NCBI GenBank assembly: GCA_903632075.3
Contig: CAHIKZ030001813.1
Coordinates: 6,832,501-6,896,500 of the forward strand
Direction: 5' to 3'
Source: Acanthosepion pharaonis
Taxonomy: Eukaryota; Mollusca; Cephalopoda; Sepiida; Sepiidae
Length of the DNA stretch: 64,000 nt
Below the pieces are notes generated by a model. The model saw only the letters and a program-made list of their open reading frames with translations, was not told where the DNA came from and searched no databases. Shown piece by piece: positions 54,715 to 64,000 of the stretch. A program made the position numbers and the translations under genes. Numbering within the stretch: position 1 is the first letter of the stretch; the number at the start of each line of letters is the position of its first letter.

Positions 54715-55322
54715 CGAATGCACGGTTGCAATTCTCGACGGATTTGCACCAAAATGTACATGAACATGCTCCAAGTTAGCGGAAAGGACAAGACCGACGT
54801 CGCATTTCCCAATTCCCATCGATAGTGGAAATAATCGATTTTTTCATGCTGCTACAGCAGTTTTCTGTACTGGCCAGAGTGAGAGCCAATAGCTGGTGCC
54901 ACGAATAGGCAGGAAGATTCTATTGGCCAGCGTGAGAGCCAACAGCTGACTGACACGAATGTTAACTAGCATGCTAAAAAAATCGATAGCTGCATTCGTC
55001 ACAAGTGGGAAAAATTTAAATCTGCATGACACTTTACTCTAATTGGTTCATTCGCTTGCTTAAACTCAACGTTGATTCTGATTCCGTAGAACTGGGTTAG
55101 GTGTGAAAAAGTATTTGTTGTTAACATTCTTTTTTTCATTCAGTTTTTCCAGTTACGAGTCCCTTTTTAAAGCTGATCGTTTTGTGTTCATTTTATTTAG
55201 TTCTTTTTTCGTAACAGATTTAATGTTTAGTATAGAGCTTAGAAAAAATTCGCAGTGTGAGATAGGCAAGAAGTAAGGCATGTAGCAACATCAGCACGGA
55301 CAACGCCGGGCCATGCTGCTAG
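54612..55322 (+). mobile_element. Non-autonomous Helitron
   Basis: It starts A/TCTCTATCTATAAAAGGCAG, then (GT)n at 54,636-54,712, and ends with a GC-rich segment (acggacaacgccgggcc) and CTAG (55,319-55,322) followed by T. The whole is homologous to the reverse-strand copy at 29,380-30,176. Its last 270 bases also match the end of the Helitron at 62,617. No protein is encoded. Confidence 0.8.
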
Positions 55323-55395
55323 TGTTTAATATTTATTCATTTATTCTAGTAACGCTGTATCATTAATACTTCCACAGATACACACACACGCACAT

Positions 55396-55560
55396 ATATA
55401 TATATACATATATATATATACATATATTTATATATATATATATATATACATATATTTATACATACATACATATCTTTATACATACATACATACATATATA
55501 TATATATAGATATATATATATATATATATGTGAAAATATTTGGAATCATATTTTTAAATA

Positions 55561-55601
<41 letters not shown>
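55396..55601. repeat. (TA)n/(CATA)n region
   Basis: TA runs broken by CATA units and by a short relic (gtgaaaatatttggaatcat to about 55,562) that matches the 3-prime half of the fold-back at 56,922-57,023. The last TA run (55,564-55,601) abuts the palindrome. Confidence 0.9.
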
Positions 55602-55605
<4 letters not shown>

Positions 55606-55726
55606 GAAATTTTGAAAAAAACAAACAAAAATCTTAAATGTAGTTAAATGAAAGAAATGTCGACGTCGACATTTCTTTCATTTAACTACATTTAAGGATT
55701 TTGTTTGTTTTTTCAAAATTTCTTCA
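55602..55726. repeat. Spacerless palindrome of about 125 bp
   Basis: Arms 55,602-55,664 and 55,665-55,726 are complementary except for one one-base indel. The axis lies in gtcgacgtcgac, that is, on ACGT. (TA)n runs lie on both sides (to 55,601 and 55,759-55,785). No spacer at all is very unusual for genomic DNA. Confidence 0.95.
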
Positions 55727-55758
55727 TTCTGTCGGATTTATATCCATTTACACTTGCT

Positions 55759-55785
55759 TATATATATATATATATATATATATAT
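55759..55785. repeat. (TA)n tract
   Basis: A short TA run. Confidence 0.95.
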
Positions 55786-56770
55786 GCCTTGACAAAATTT
55801 CGCGGCACACTTCTCTAGCGACGTGTCTACTAGATATCTTGCGATGATAGCCATTATAATCCAATGGTTGCCGGAATTTTGTTTCCTATTTAGAATAGAT
55901 ATTTTTGCCTGACATGACTAATCTTAAGGGATTACTATACGAGTGGACTTTTATATATTTTTTTGAAAAAAATACAGTCTCAGATTTTATTAAAACCATC
56001 GACGTTTATTAATTTTTCGCTTTTCATTTTCATTGATTTTTTTTCGGTTCTCATTTTACTAATCCCTGATTTATTGCATAATGATAAAATTCCGAACATT
56101 CCATTATGAAGACCACAACATTCATTAGTTAAATAAATGTGGTGAAAACTTTATCAACTTTCAGTTTTACAATTGCTGCATGTTTGGTTGCTTAATTTGG
56201 CAAAAAGACAAAGGTACCAAACACACAGTGAGGATTGCACTTGCTGGTAATAGTCAACCGCTTTAGCGTAAAATCCATTACACTACGCCCCAGTGCTTCG
56301 TTCGTTAAGTGATTCCTTCTTTATATCACAATTTTCTGCACTTCCTTTTCAATCAAAATGTCACTTAAGAGAGTAATATCCTTTGAACCATTTTGAGTAA
56401 ACTGTTCCCCACTGTTTATATTTGTGTCATTTATTTCGTTTGGCATCCATTCATTCTGAACAATTTAATCATCCCGCAGTCAAGTACCAAAAATCTGTAT
56501 TTTTTTTTATCTTTCTGTGACATTCCTTTCTTGAGGAAGAAATATTTGGAGGTCTAAAAATAAATGTAGTTCAAACAAATATGACAGTTTTCTATATTCG
56601 ACCATTTTCAGATTTCTTTTGTTGCTCACTTAGCTTAAATTCCTCATTCACGTGAATGTTTATTTTTTTTAAGCGGAATTAAAATCTCTATTTCAAGCCT
56701 TAAAAAAAATTGAAGATGCTTACCGAAGAAAAAAAAAGTAAAATGCTCATTGTATTTCACTTTAAATGGT
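55786..56770. other. AT-rich DNA, no recognisable feature
   Basis: Nothing assignable. Confidence 0.4.

Positions 56771-56771
<1 letters not shown>

Positions 56772-56801
<30 letters not shown>
56772..56801. repeat. (TA)n tract
   Basis: A short TA run. Confidence 0.95.
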
Positions 56802-56805
<4 letters not shown>

Positions 56806-56921
56806 AAAAATATATAGAAAATAGGAAAGAACTCGTTAGGTAAATAATCCAAAGTTCTTTTGTATTTTTGTTATTATTTTTTAAAAATAGTGCTCGATAC
56901 AAAAGTAGAGCATAAATATAA

Positions 56922-57017
56922 TTATTTATTTAAAAATATGATTCCAACGCTACATAAAAGTTCTTTTTTGAAACATGAGAACTCTTATGTAGCGTGTTGG
57001 AATCATATTTTTAAATA

Positions 57018-57023
<6 letters not shown>
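56922..57023 (+). repeat. Fold-back with GAAAC at the axis
   Basis: Arms of about 42 bp (aaatatgattccaacgctac and complement) enclose a spacer that includes ttttttgaaacat. The right arm continues into (TA)n (to 57,081). The right half (gaaacatg...tgtagcg...atatttttaaat) has a relative at 34,140-34,190. Confidence 0.85.

Positions 57024-57081
<58 letters not shown>
57024..57081. repeat. (TA)n tract
   Basis: A long TA run at the end of the fold-back element. Confidence 0.95.
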
Positions 57082-57083
<2 letters not shown>

Positions 57084-57582
57084 CAGTCTAATATTCAAAT
57101 ATTAATCTTTACAATTATTTGAATGATTGAAAATTAGCTTCTTAGCCTTTTACTGAAAAAAGAAGAGATATTCAGCTACTGAAAACTTACTCATTTTACG
57201 AGTCATTAATGCGATATTTTACATAAATCTATTTTTGATGTATTTTATATGAACAATCATCTTTTGTTTATCCAATAGTGGGAATCGTTTAGTTTACGTA
57301 GTGGCGACTTAATCAGTATTGTAGAGACTTGGTCAAGCATATTTATTTATTATTTATTATTCATTATTATTTATTATTCTGCGGATATGCTGAGCAGGTA
57401 TTCGTGACAATTTCTGCGAGAGAACGCATAATCTGGCGTGATCAGTTGTTGAAGAAGGCCACTACGCTGAAATGCTTATTTGGTGTACTGGCTGTATTTA
57501 ATAAAACGTAAATATAGATAATAGAAAAATGTAAAGTATAATAAAAAGAGACTCTAATAAAATATAGGTATCGAACAAGAGT

Positions 57583-58195
57583 TGGTCAAACTTGCTTAAT
57601 GTAAGAGCCATATACGATTAGGTTTAGTTGTTTGAGAGCCGCAAGTCATGAACGGAATTTACACATGTTTTTCTTATATACAATTTAACGCTTTAATTCA
57701 ATGGAGTCCCAATTCATACGTAGTAAGTTATAAAACCTAATTTAACATTTTATATTTTTTGTGACGTACGGTGGCCGTTAATTATTGAACATAACTCAAG
57801 ACTTCAATGTTAAGATAAAACAGTATTTAATTACAACTGCAAATAAATACTTAACAAGAACAAAGAAGTAAAATTCAAAGATAATTAACCATTTCAGTTA
57901 ATACGTTGTTAGTAGCGCGACTCGGTTTAACGTTCGATACATCAAAGCCCGAATCATCGACTCACACCAATTCGACTGGGTAGTTCTACTCAAGAATCAC
58001 TCCATTTATACGCCTGACAGAAAACATATATTCATAAATCCAGAGTGTCACGCTCAAACCTCGGTGTCGATAGTTACTCATTTTCTTTCTTTATGACAAT
58101 ATTAACTGTGATGAAAAAAGAAGTTCAGGGGACATATTTGCACGATGTGCATAGAGCCGCATGTGGCTATCCAGCCGAGATTTGGCCACCCTTTA
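57583..58195. mobile_element. Possible non-autonomous hAT element
   Basis: The left end (agagttggtcaaacttgc, then taagagccata) and the reverse complement of the right end (aaagggtggccaaatctcgg) share the hAT-like pattern GGyCAAA, and the right side has gagccgcatgtggct. No 8-bp target duplication is clear and no transposase is encoded. Confidence 0.35.
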
Positions 58196-59965
58196 TATAG
58201 AATAATGAGGGGTCTTTCTACTGGATGGATTGTATCTTTATCTCTGGCTCAAAGTGTCGATCTCCACACTCATCATCAAGGAAACCAGCTTGCTCGGGCT
58301 CAGTTTTAGATTTTCAGGTGATGTTCGTTTTCGATCAGGTGTTAAAAGACGTGTGAATTCACCGAGCAGAAAACTTCATCATGCCATATTCATTGATCAG
58401 AACATTATTCACTCTCACCGGATACTTTAATAGCATTTGCTATTTGAGTCATAGTCAATCTCCTGTCATCTATCACCATAACTTGAGCACGATTAATGTT
58501 TTCTTCGGTGTTGACACGTCCAGACATTAGGTCATCTTCAAGAGTCTCTATTTTCTCCTAAATTCAGCTGCCTACTTTTCTACGATCTTAAAGCTGGGAC
58601 GTCATCCTTTAATGTGCAACAACATCAGCATGAATGTCCGTGGGGGTCGAAAGCATTTTTTGCAGGCACTAGATAACACGATGTTCAAATTTTGTCCAAA
58701 GGCTACTAGTTGCTTCTCAAGTCTTCTTTGAACAACACCCAGATGTCAGTTTACCTGGAAATAAACAAGGCAGTTATTAATAAGAGTTGAATTTAATTCC
58801 TGCAAGGTTTCACAGCTCTAGCATGAATCCTTCATATCATGCTTATGAACTTTTCAGACCACTCTCGTAGTCAAATTTCTATACTTACCTCATTTTAATG
58901 ACAACATATTTGCAGAGCACATCTTGGTTTTTGAGTTATGCAATAAGCCAGGGTTAAGAAAATTAACCTCTTTATCCAACTCGTATGTCTGTCTTGAACG
59001 TGCAGAATCTATAGGATCACAGCCACATCACTCTATGCAGTATTGCTGCTGTGTTAGTATGTAAGTAGGTTTTATGGAGTTAACTTATTAGCCACACATG
59101 CAACTATAAGGCTAATGAGCCCTTTTTTACCCTGAAATTTAATTCCTAACCGAGGAGAAAACAAATAGATTTATACCTTTCTGAAGCGCATTTATGTGCT
59201 TCAGCATCGGACGGAATTTGAAGTCGGATCGCAAGAATAATCACAAATCGACAAGCATTTTCACATGGTAGCTTTAAAATTGTGAGACCCCTGATAAAAT
59301 CGAACTCAACCGCAAATTAAAAAAGAGGCCATTGCAATATTGCAGTTGTCTTCAGATTTCCTCCCTGCAAGTTTTCACATCTCTACAGTGACACTTTCAT
59401 AGTCAGCCTATGAACTTTTCAGCCCATTCTCGTAGCCAATTTTCTCTACTTACTTGCTTTAAACGACGCCATATTCGTAGAATACATCTTATATCTTGCG
59501 TTATGCAGTAAACCAGGGTTATGAAAATTAAATGCAACTTTAAACAGCTTTGTCTCTGCCGATTAAAACTAGCATCTAATTGTTGTTCAAACAAGATTCA
59601 GAATCAACTAGTAGAGATTTTTCTTAAAGATAAACAAAATTCGGCATCGTGGTATTACATGTAAGACATTGCAATATTGCAGACGACGTCAGATATTTTT
59701 GCATGTGCATCCTGATTAAATGAAAAACGGTTGGGTACTTCAAACTGAATTTATAACCAATGCACTCTGAGACTAGCTTGATTGTCATCAGTCTATGGCA
59801 GGTATTTTGCATATTTATATTCACTAAATTGAGCTTTTCTTTAATAACATCCACACTTCAGGTTGCTTTTCTATATTATACGTGAACTGTCTCTCCTTAA
59901 GAAAACAGTGACGTATTTTTTACGTTGTAATGTTATTACAGCACCGTGTGCTTCACAAAGCTAGA
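58196..59965. other. Unassigned DNA
   Basis: Two imperfect direct copies of a segment containing agtttcacagctctagc / agttttcacatctctaca and tgaacttttcag occur near 58,805-58,960 and 59,370-59,530, suggesting an internal repeat. No coding motif is recognised. Confidence 0.35.
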
Positions 59966-59969
59966 ACAG

Positions 59970-60470
59970 TCCTGGGTATGACGATAACCTACATCCGGTA
60001 GCAAAATCGGACAATTGGGCGGTTTGACGAGCATGAAACCACCTCTTAATTGGTGTTGTTTCCAGGTCCTCTATGACGTGGGGTGGTTGCCCCTATTAGG
60101 GTCATATTTATTGACAAATAGTGAACCCCTAAACAAAGACAAAATCGATGAAGATATAAAGATATCAAAATACATTTTTATAGTAATAATACCAGCAATA
60201 TATTTTTATATAAAAATTATCAACAATATATTTATAGTTAAATTACTAACAATATATTTTTAAAGCAAAATGATCAGCAATATATTTTATAGTAGAATTG
60301 CCAACAATATATTTTATAAGAAAATGACCAATAATATATTTTATCTGTCGTTGAAGGCATACAACTGCGTTCAATATATATTTAGTTGAAACTATAAAAC
60401 CGTGTTAGAAATATCTAGATTTTGGCATTAATAACCCATAGAGTTTGATATACCGCTAAACAAAATCAAC
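59970..60470 (+). repeat. Dispersed repeat family R, copy 3
   Basis: It shares gtcctgggtatgacgataa, cacctcttaattggtgttg and the accagcaatatatttt tandem tail with the copies at 14,135 and 42,845, and ends near taacccatagagtttgatat like copy 1. Confidence 0.7.
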
Positions 60471-60880
60471 TAACAAACACATGAAGACTGGGGAATCCAG
60501 TTTAGTCTGTGGTTTAAGAATATTGGGCCCAAAAGCTAAAAACGTAGTTCACGCAATGATGATAGAACATAATTCAACTTTCTGGGAGATTCAGCATCAC
60601 CGCCATCAAATCACATGACCGGCTGCTGTTTTAGGGTTGCTGTGCAAAGTGCACCTGCGTAGTTCCCTCAAAATGTTTAGGGTGAAATCCGGAGATGTAT
60701 TTAATGCATAGTGTGCCTTGAGCAATTATCATCCAAACTTCAAGACACACCCTGGTGATGGACACGTTGCCGTTGTATTCAATCGGGAGAACCCTAAGTT
60801 TTGACCGTTGACTTCAGTCTAGGAAGCCCTCCATCCAGTGATAGACCTGTTGTCTCTATACTGGCTTAATATACAGGGTG
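60471..60880. other. Unassigned DNA
   Basis: Less AT-rich than average, but no family is recognised. Confidence 0.35.
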
Positions 60881-60883
60881 TCC

Positions 60884-61330
60884 TCCAAAATTGACATCGT
60901 TTTGTAGTCTCATAACATAGCCAATTCTCACTCAAATGATCTCATATTAAAAAAAAAATTGCAAAAAATAAATTGACTCTACGGACTTATAAGAATATGC
61001 CAGGAAGATGAATCAGGCGAGGCAGTGATAATGACAATGTGCTGTTGAAATGGCTACCACTTTCACCTCACCTTGTGATTTTTTCTATAGGGCTATATGA
61101 AAGAACACGTCTATATCCCCGTCTTCTTATACGCCTATAAGAACTTAACTTAGGTGCTGGAGAATCTTGCGCCAGACATGGTATAGTGTGTCTGGCAGGA
61201 GCTGGACTATCGACTTGACGTGTGTCGTTTCACATGTGGTGCGCATATTGAACATTAGTGAAGCTTTGTAAAATCAGTTATAAAATCTACATCCCTTTGG
61301 ATATCGTCTTCGAATTTTAATAAACAAATC
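60884..61330 (+). pseudogene. Transposase relic of a second mariner-like family
   Basis: It opens with acagggtgtcctccaaaatt, a mariner-like terminal sequence. From about 61,045 shifted frames give WLPLSPHLVIFSIGLYERT, YIPVFLYAYKNL and WQELDYRLDVCRFTCGAHIE. They fit the block WPPRSPDLTPCDFFLWGYVK...VYxPPLPxxLxxLR...VWxELDYRLDVCRxTxGAHIE. Only the C-terminal quarter of the protein remains. Confidence 0.65.
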
Positions 61331-62175
61331 TATTATTATTCAACATGAATCATCTTTAATTTCGTTTCCATGGGGCACGTAGTTAGTCAGATATTCACAT
61401 TTTAAATGGTGTCCTTTTTGACGGTGTGAGCATCCAGTAAATTACCATGAAGCCCAGTCTATTTCACTATGTTAGATGACCTTTGACCTTACAAACTGTT
61501 AATCCGCCATTTGGCAGATCTTTTTCATTTTGCTGAGTGTCTAGCCACACTTCTCATGAGGAGTTACCCGACTTAATATGCTGCTTCATTATTGCTCCAT
61601 AACGAAGCTGTTGATTTATTTACTAAATTTAGATTCGTCATTTGTCACACTTTGAAGACCGAATAGTTCTTCTGTTACGGATTTTAAATGAACCCACAAC
61701 ATAGAAAAAGGCGAAAATATAAAATACTTTTATTTTCCTATTATTTTTATTTCTCCACGTGTATGAATGATAAAGTTCATTGTTTTAGTCGTTTGTTAAA
61801 TTGAAAAAAAAAGGGATTTCTCTGCTTTTATATGTGAAAAAAAATAAATGAAAAACGAGGCAAGCGAGAAAGTTAGTAGGAAAATGTAACTTGGGGTAAA
61901 TGTCACGTAGTTTGGTGAGGAAGATGGAAGAATGTGTCGAGTAATCCGTTTGAAGCCGCGCCATCGTGAACTGCTCCGATATATACCCATTTTGTTACTG
62001 ATTTTGCCCGTCTAGAGAATATACTTAGTCTTCAAAGCGATCGTGAAGCATATTCTTATTTTTGGCGGGAACGTGACCCATTCGTTGAAAAATGTTAAAT
62101 ATTTATTTTTCAAGGATTAATTTATTAACCAGACGGATATGCGAATAATCCGACTCAGAAACCATTTTTTTTTTA
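61331..62175. other. AT-rich DNA, no recognisable feature
   Basis: Nothing assignable. Confidence 0.4.
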
Positions 62176-62179
62176 GGTG

Positions 62180-62480
62180 TGAGGAGAGGGTCATTTTGCG
62201 TTTGACCGTTTTGCTATTTATTTCCGTCTTCGCGCCACACATCTCTTGTGTGTTGGTTTCCTCCCTACCCTGATCGACCATGGCTCTCCCTATTATCCTC
62301 TCCATTGTAGCTCTGAGCAATATTTGTCACCTCAACATTTTCCCAGTCCCGGTTGTGCCATCCATTTTCACAAACGCATTATGTCTCTTTCTTCACTTCT
62401 CTGGCTTAATATGTCCTCTGAGTGTCAAATTCTCCACACCCACTTTTTTCATTATGGGTCTTAAAACAAGTGTCCTTAAC
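62180..62480 (-). pseudogene. LINE C-terminal remnant
   Basis: Reverse-strand frames read FVKMDGTTGTGKML, LLRATMERIIGRAMVDQGRE and TNTQEM, similar to the GTTGxxKMLxxxxLLRATxDRxxWRAMI end of LINE proteins. Confidence 0.5.
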
Positions 62481-62616
62481 ATTCTCATTTTTCTTGATAC
62501 TCCCACATGTTCCCTCCGTGGTATTCATAGAAACATTCTGTAGAAATACAATTTTTCGATACATGAAAAGGAGAAATGTTTTCTCATGTCATCGTCTATG
62601 GTGAAATTGCTCTGAA

Positions 62617-63366
62617 TCTATTATCTATATTTCTCATGTTGTCTGTCTGTGTGTCTGTCGTGGGCGTTGTTAGCTCGCCCAGGCCGCATTTCTCCCCCGA
62701 TTTCGATGCGGTTTTCAACACAAGTTTGCAAATGGCTGCCGTAAGGACATGACGGGGCCCGATTTTTGAGTTCGGAATCGGGTTTCGAAAAAATCGATAA
62801 TCGAAAAAATTCTCCTTACAGAAGGAATGATCACATTTCAACCAAATTTGACACCCTCTTAGAGTCTACCATTAGAAGTGTTGTCCAGAAGTTTCATGAC
62901 CACGGACCCCTAAACAGCGCGGAAAATCGATAAAACCCAAAAACCGATACGCCCAGATTGCGTCTGATCCGCATGTCGGTTTTTAGCGAAAACCGAGCGG
63001 ATTTATGAAGAGGCCATTGGGAGTCATCATGTGAAGTTTCAACTCTGAGCACCCCACAAACAAAGTGTAAATTGACAATCGGTCAACCCTTAAAAATGTT
63101 TTTTCCGGTTTTTTAAAGCTGATCGTATTGTGTTTATTTTGTTTAGTTCTTTTTTCGTAACAGATTTAATGTTTACTATAGAGCTTAAAAAAAGTTGGCA
63201 GTGTGATATAGGCAAGAAGTAAGGCATGTAGCAACATCAGCACGGCAAAGGGCACTCCTCTAAAGGCAAGGAAGGGCAAAAATATTTTAAGTCAAGTGAT
63301 AGCGATTGCTGTATTAGTCGTACTATTTTTGAATCAAGCACGGGCAACGCCGGGACATGCTGCTAG
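62617..63366 (+). mobile_element. Non-autonomous Helitron
   Basis: It starts A/TCTATTATCTATATTTCTCA, then a GT/CT-rich part, and ends in gcacgggcaacgccgggac, then CTAG (63,363-63,366) and T. The final 270 bases match 55,050-55,322 but the 5-prime 450 bases do not, so it has a different or recombined front part. No protein is encoded. Confidence 0.75.
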
Positions 63367-63370
63367 TTTA

Positions 63371-64000
63371 CAATAATAGAAATATTCATATTAAATAAAG
63401 CAAAAGTACTTTGTTTCTAATGAATATGATTCTTAATGTTTTGTTTATCTACTGGAAGTCAAGGTTCGATATTTCAATGCGCCTTCAATTTCTTGTGACA
63501 CATATTTTCCGTCAGTTGTTAAAATTGTAACACGTCGGTTCTATACTTTGTATCATTCATATTTTTGGATTGTTCCTCTTGCTAAGGAACATAAATTCGG
63601 TATTCTTACAATTGACGCTTATTCTTTACTTCACATTTACCAATTTTATCTTGTCGAGGAATTCCTTGAAAATTCTTCCTGTGTTTGTCATCAACAAGTT
63701 CCAATATATAGCGAACGTTAATAACAAGACCAAAAGGGCGGTGAAATGTCTGTAGCTTAAATCTCGGTTAACAAATAATAATAAAAAACAAACAAACAAG
63801 AAATGGTATAGACAAAAATCCTTATCACAAGTTCAACATCAAATCTCCAAGAGGGACAATTAAAAAGGCGTAGCAAAAATTTAAAAAAATCCAACCTACA
63901 GTTCTTAATACAGCAAATTCAATCTCGTTCACGAACGACAAAAATATCCCACACGACGTCAAGAAAAATAACGGCTTTTGAGGAGCTAAATTTTTCACTT
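63371..64000. other. AT-rich DNA, no recognisable feature
   Basis: Nothing assignable. The frame at 63,570-63,755 has no motif. Confidence 0.4.

Overview
The window looks like non-genic, AT-rich DNA from a cephalopod, most likely an octopus. The main evidence is a head-to-tail cluster and a solitary copy of a tRNA-derived SINE resembling the octopus OR-type SINEs, dozens of long (TA)n tracts, and Penelope-like, Helitron, mariner/Tc1 and non-LTR fragments typical of molluscan genomes. No intact host gene is visible. The one possible host exon is a short reading frame near 52,930-53,095. Nearly all other open frames are transposon remnants or read-through of (TA)n, (CA)n or (GA)n repeats.

Layout. 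1-5 kb: OR-like SINE trimer, a tRNA-headed SINE ending in a hammerhead-like motif and (TA)n, and a decayed reverse-strand copy of a repetitive uncharacterised protein. 9-14 kb: a LINE tail, then a 2.4-kb non-LTR retrotransposon pseudogene (endonuclease, RT, C-terminal domain), followed by a second copy of the same tRNA/hammerhead SINE. 14-28 kb: diffuse AT-rich DNA with a 5S rRNA-derived sequence, Helitron 5-prime ends with a broken reading frame, LINE tails, a Tc1 transposase relic and several hammerhead-like motifs. 28-35 kb: a dense mosaic of (TA)n tracts, each bounding short elements, many with hammerhead-like cores, fold-back palindromes, a reverse-strand non-autonomous Helitron and a tandem SINE duplication. 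35-48 kb: a Helitron with an internal direct duplication, nested palindromes, a tandem duplication of a second tRNA-derived repeat, a perfect 25-bp minisatellite and a mariner relic. 49-52 kb: a 5-prime-truncated Penelope-like element with RT motif C, connector and GIY-YIG endonuclease, ending in a hammerhead-like motif and a (TA)n tract. 52-64 kb: the possible exon, two transposase relics, two Helitrons and two large palindromes.

The most interesting signal is a recurring RNA architecture. At least 17 places contain, in order, CTGANGA (or the variant TTGATAA or TTGATGA), a hairpin, GAAA or a one-base variant, a very short helix III (often palindromic) and a cleavage-site-like NUH. In several copies these are enclosed by complementary helix I strands. 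This is the type I hammerhead ribozyme layout, known from Penelope-like elements and retrozymes. Here it sits in several unrelated short families, some headed by tRNA-like sequences. A (TA)n tract usually follows on the sense side, and five fold-back palindromes have their axis at the ribozyme-like core or at a matching palindrome. Together with a Penelope-like element in the same window, this suggests a group of tRNA-headed, hammerhead-tailed elements that may have depended on Penelope-type machinery. Catalytic activity and mobilisation are inference. Positions were read by eye, so boundaries are approximate.
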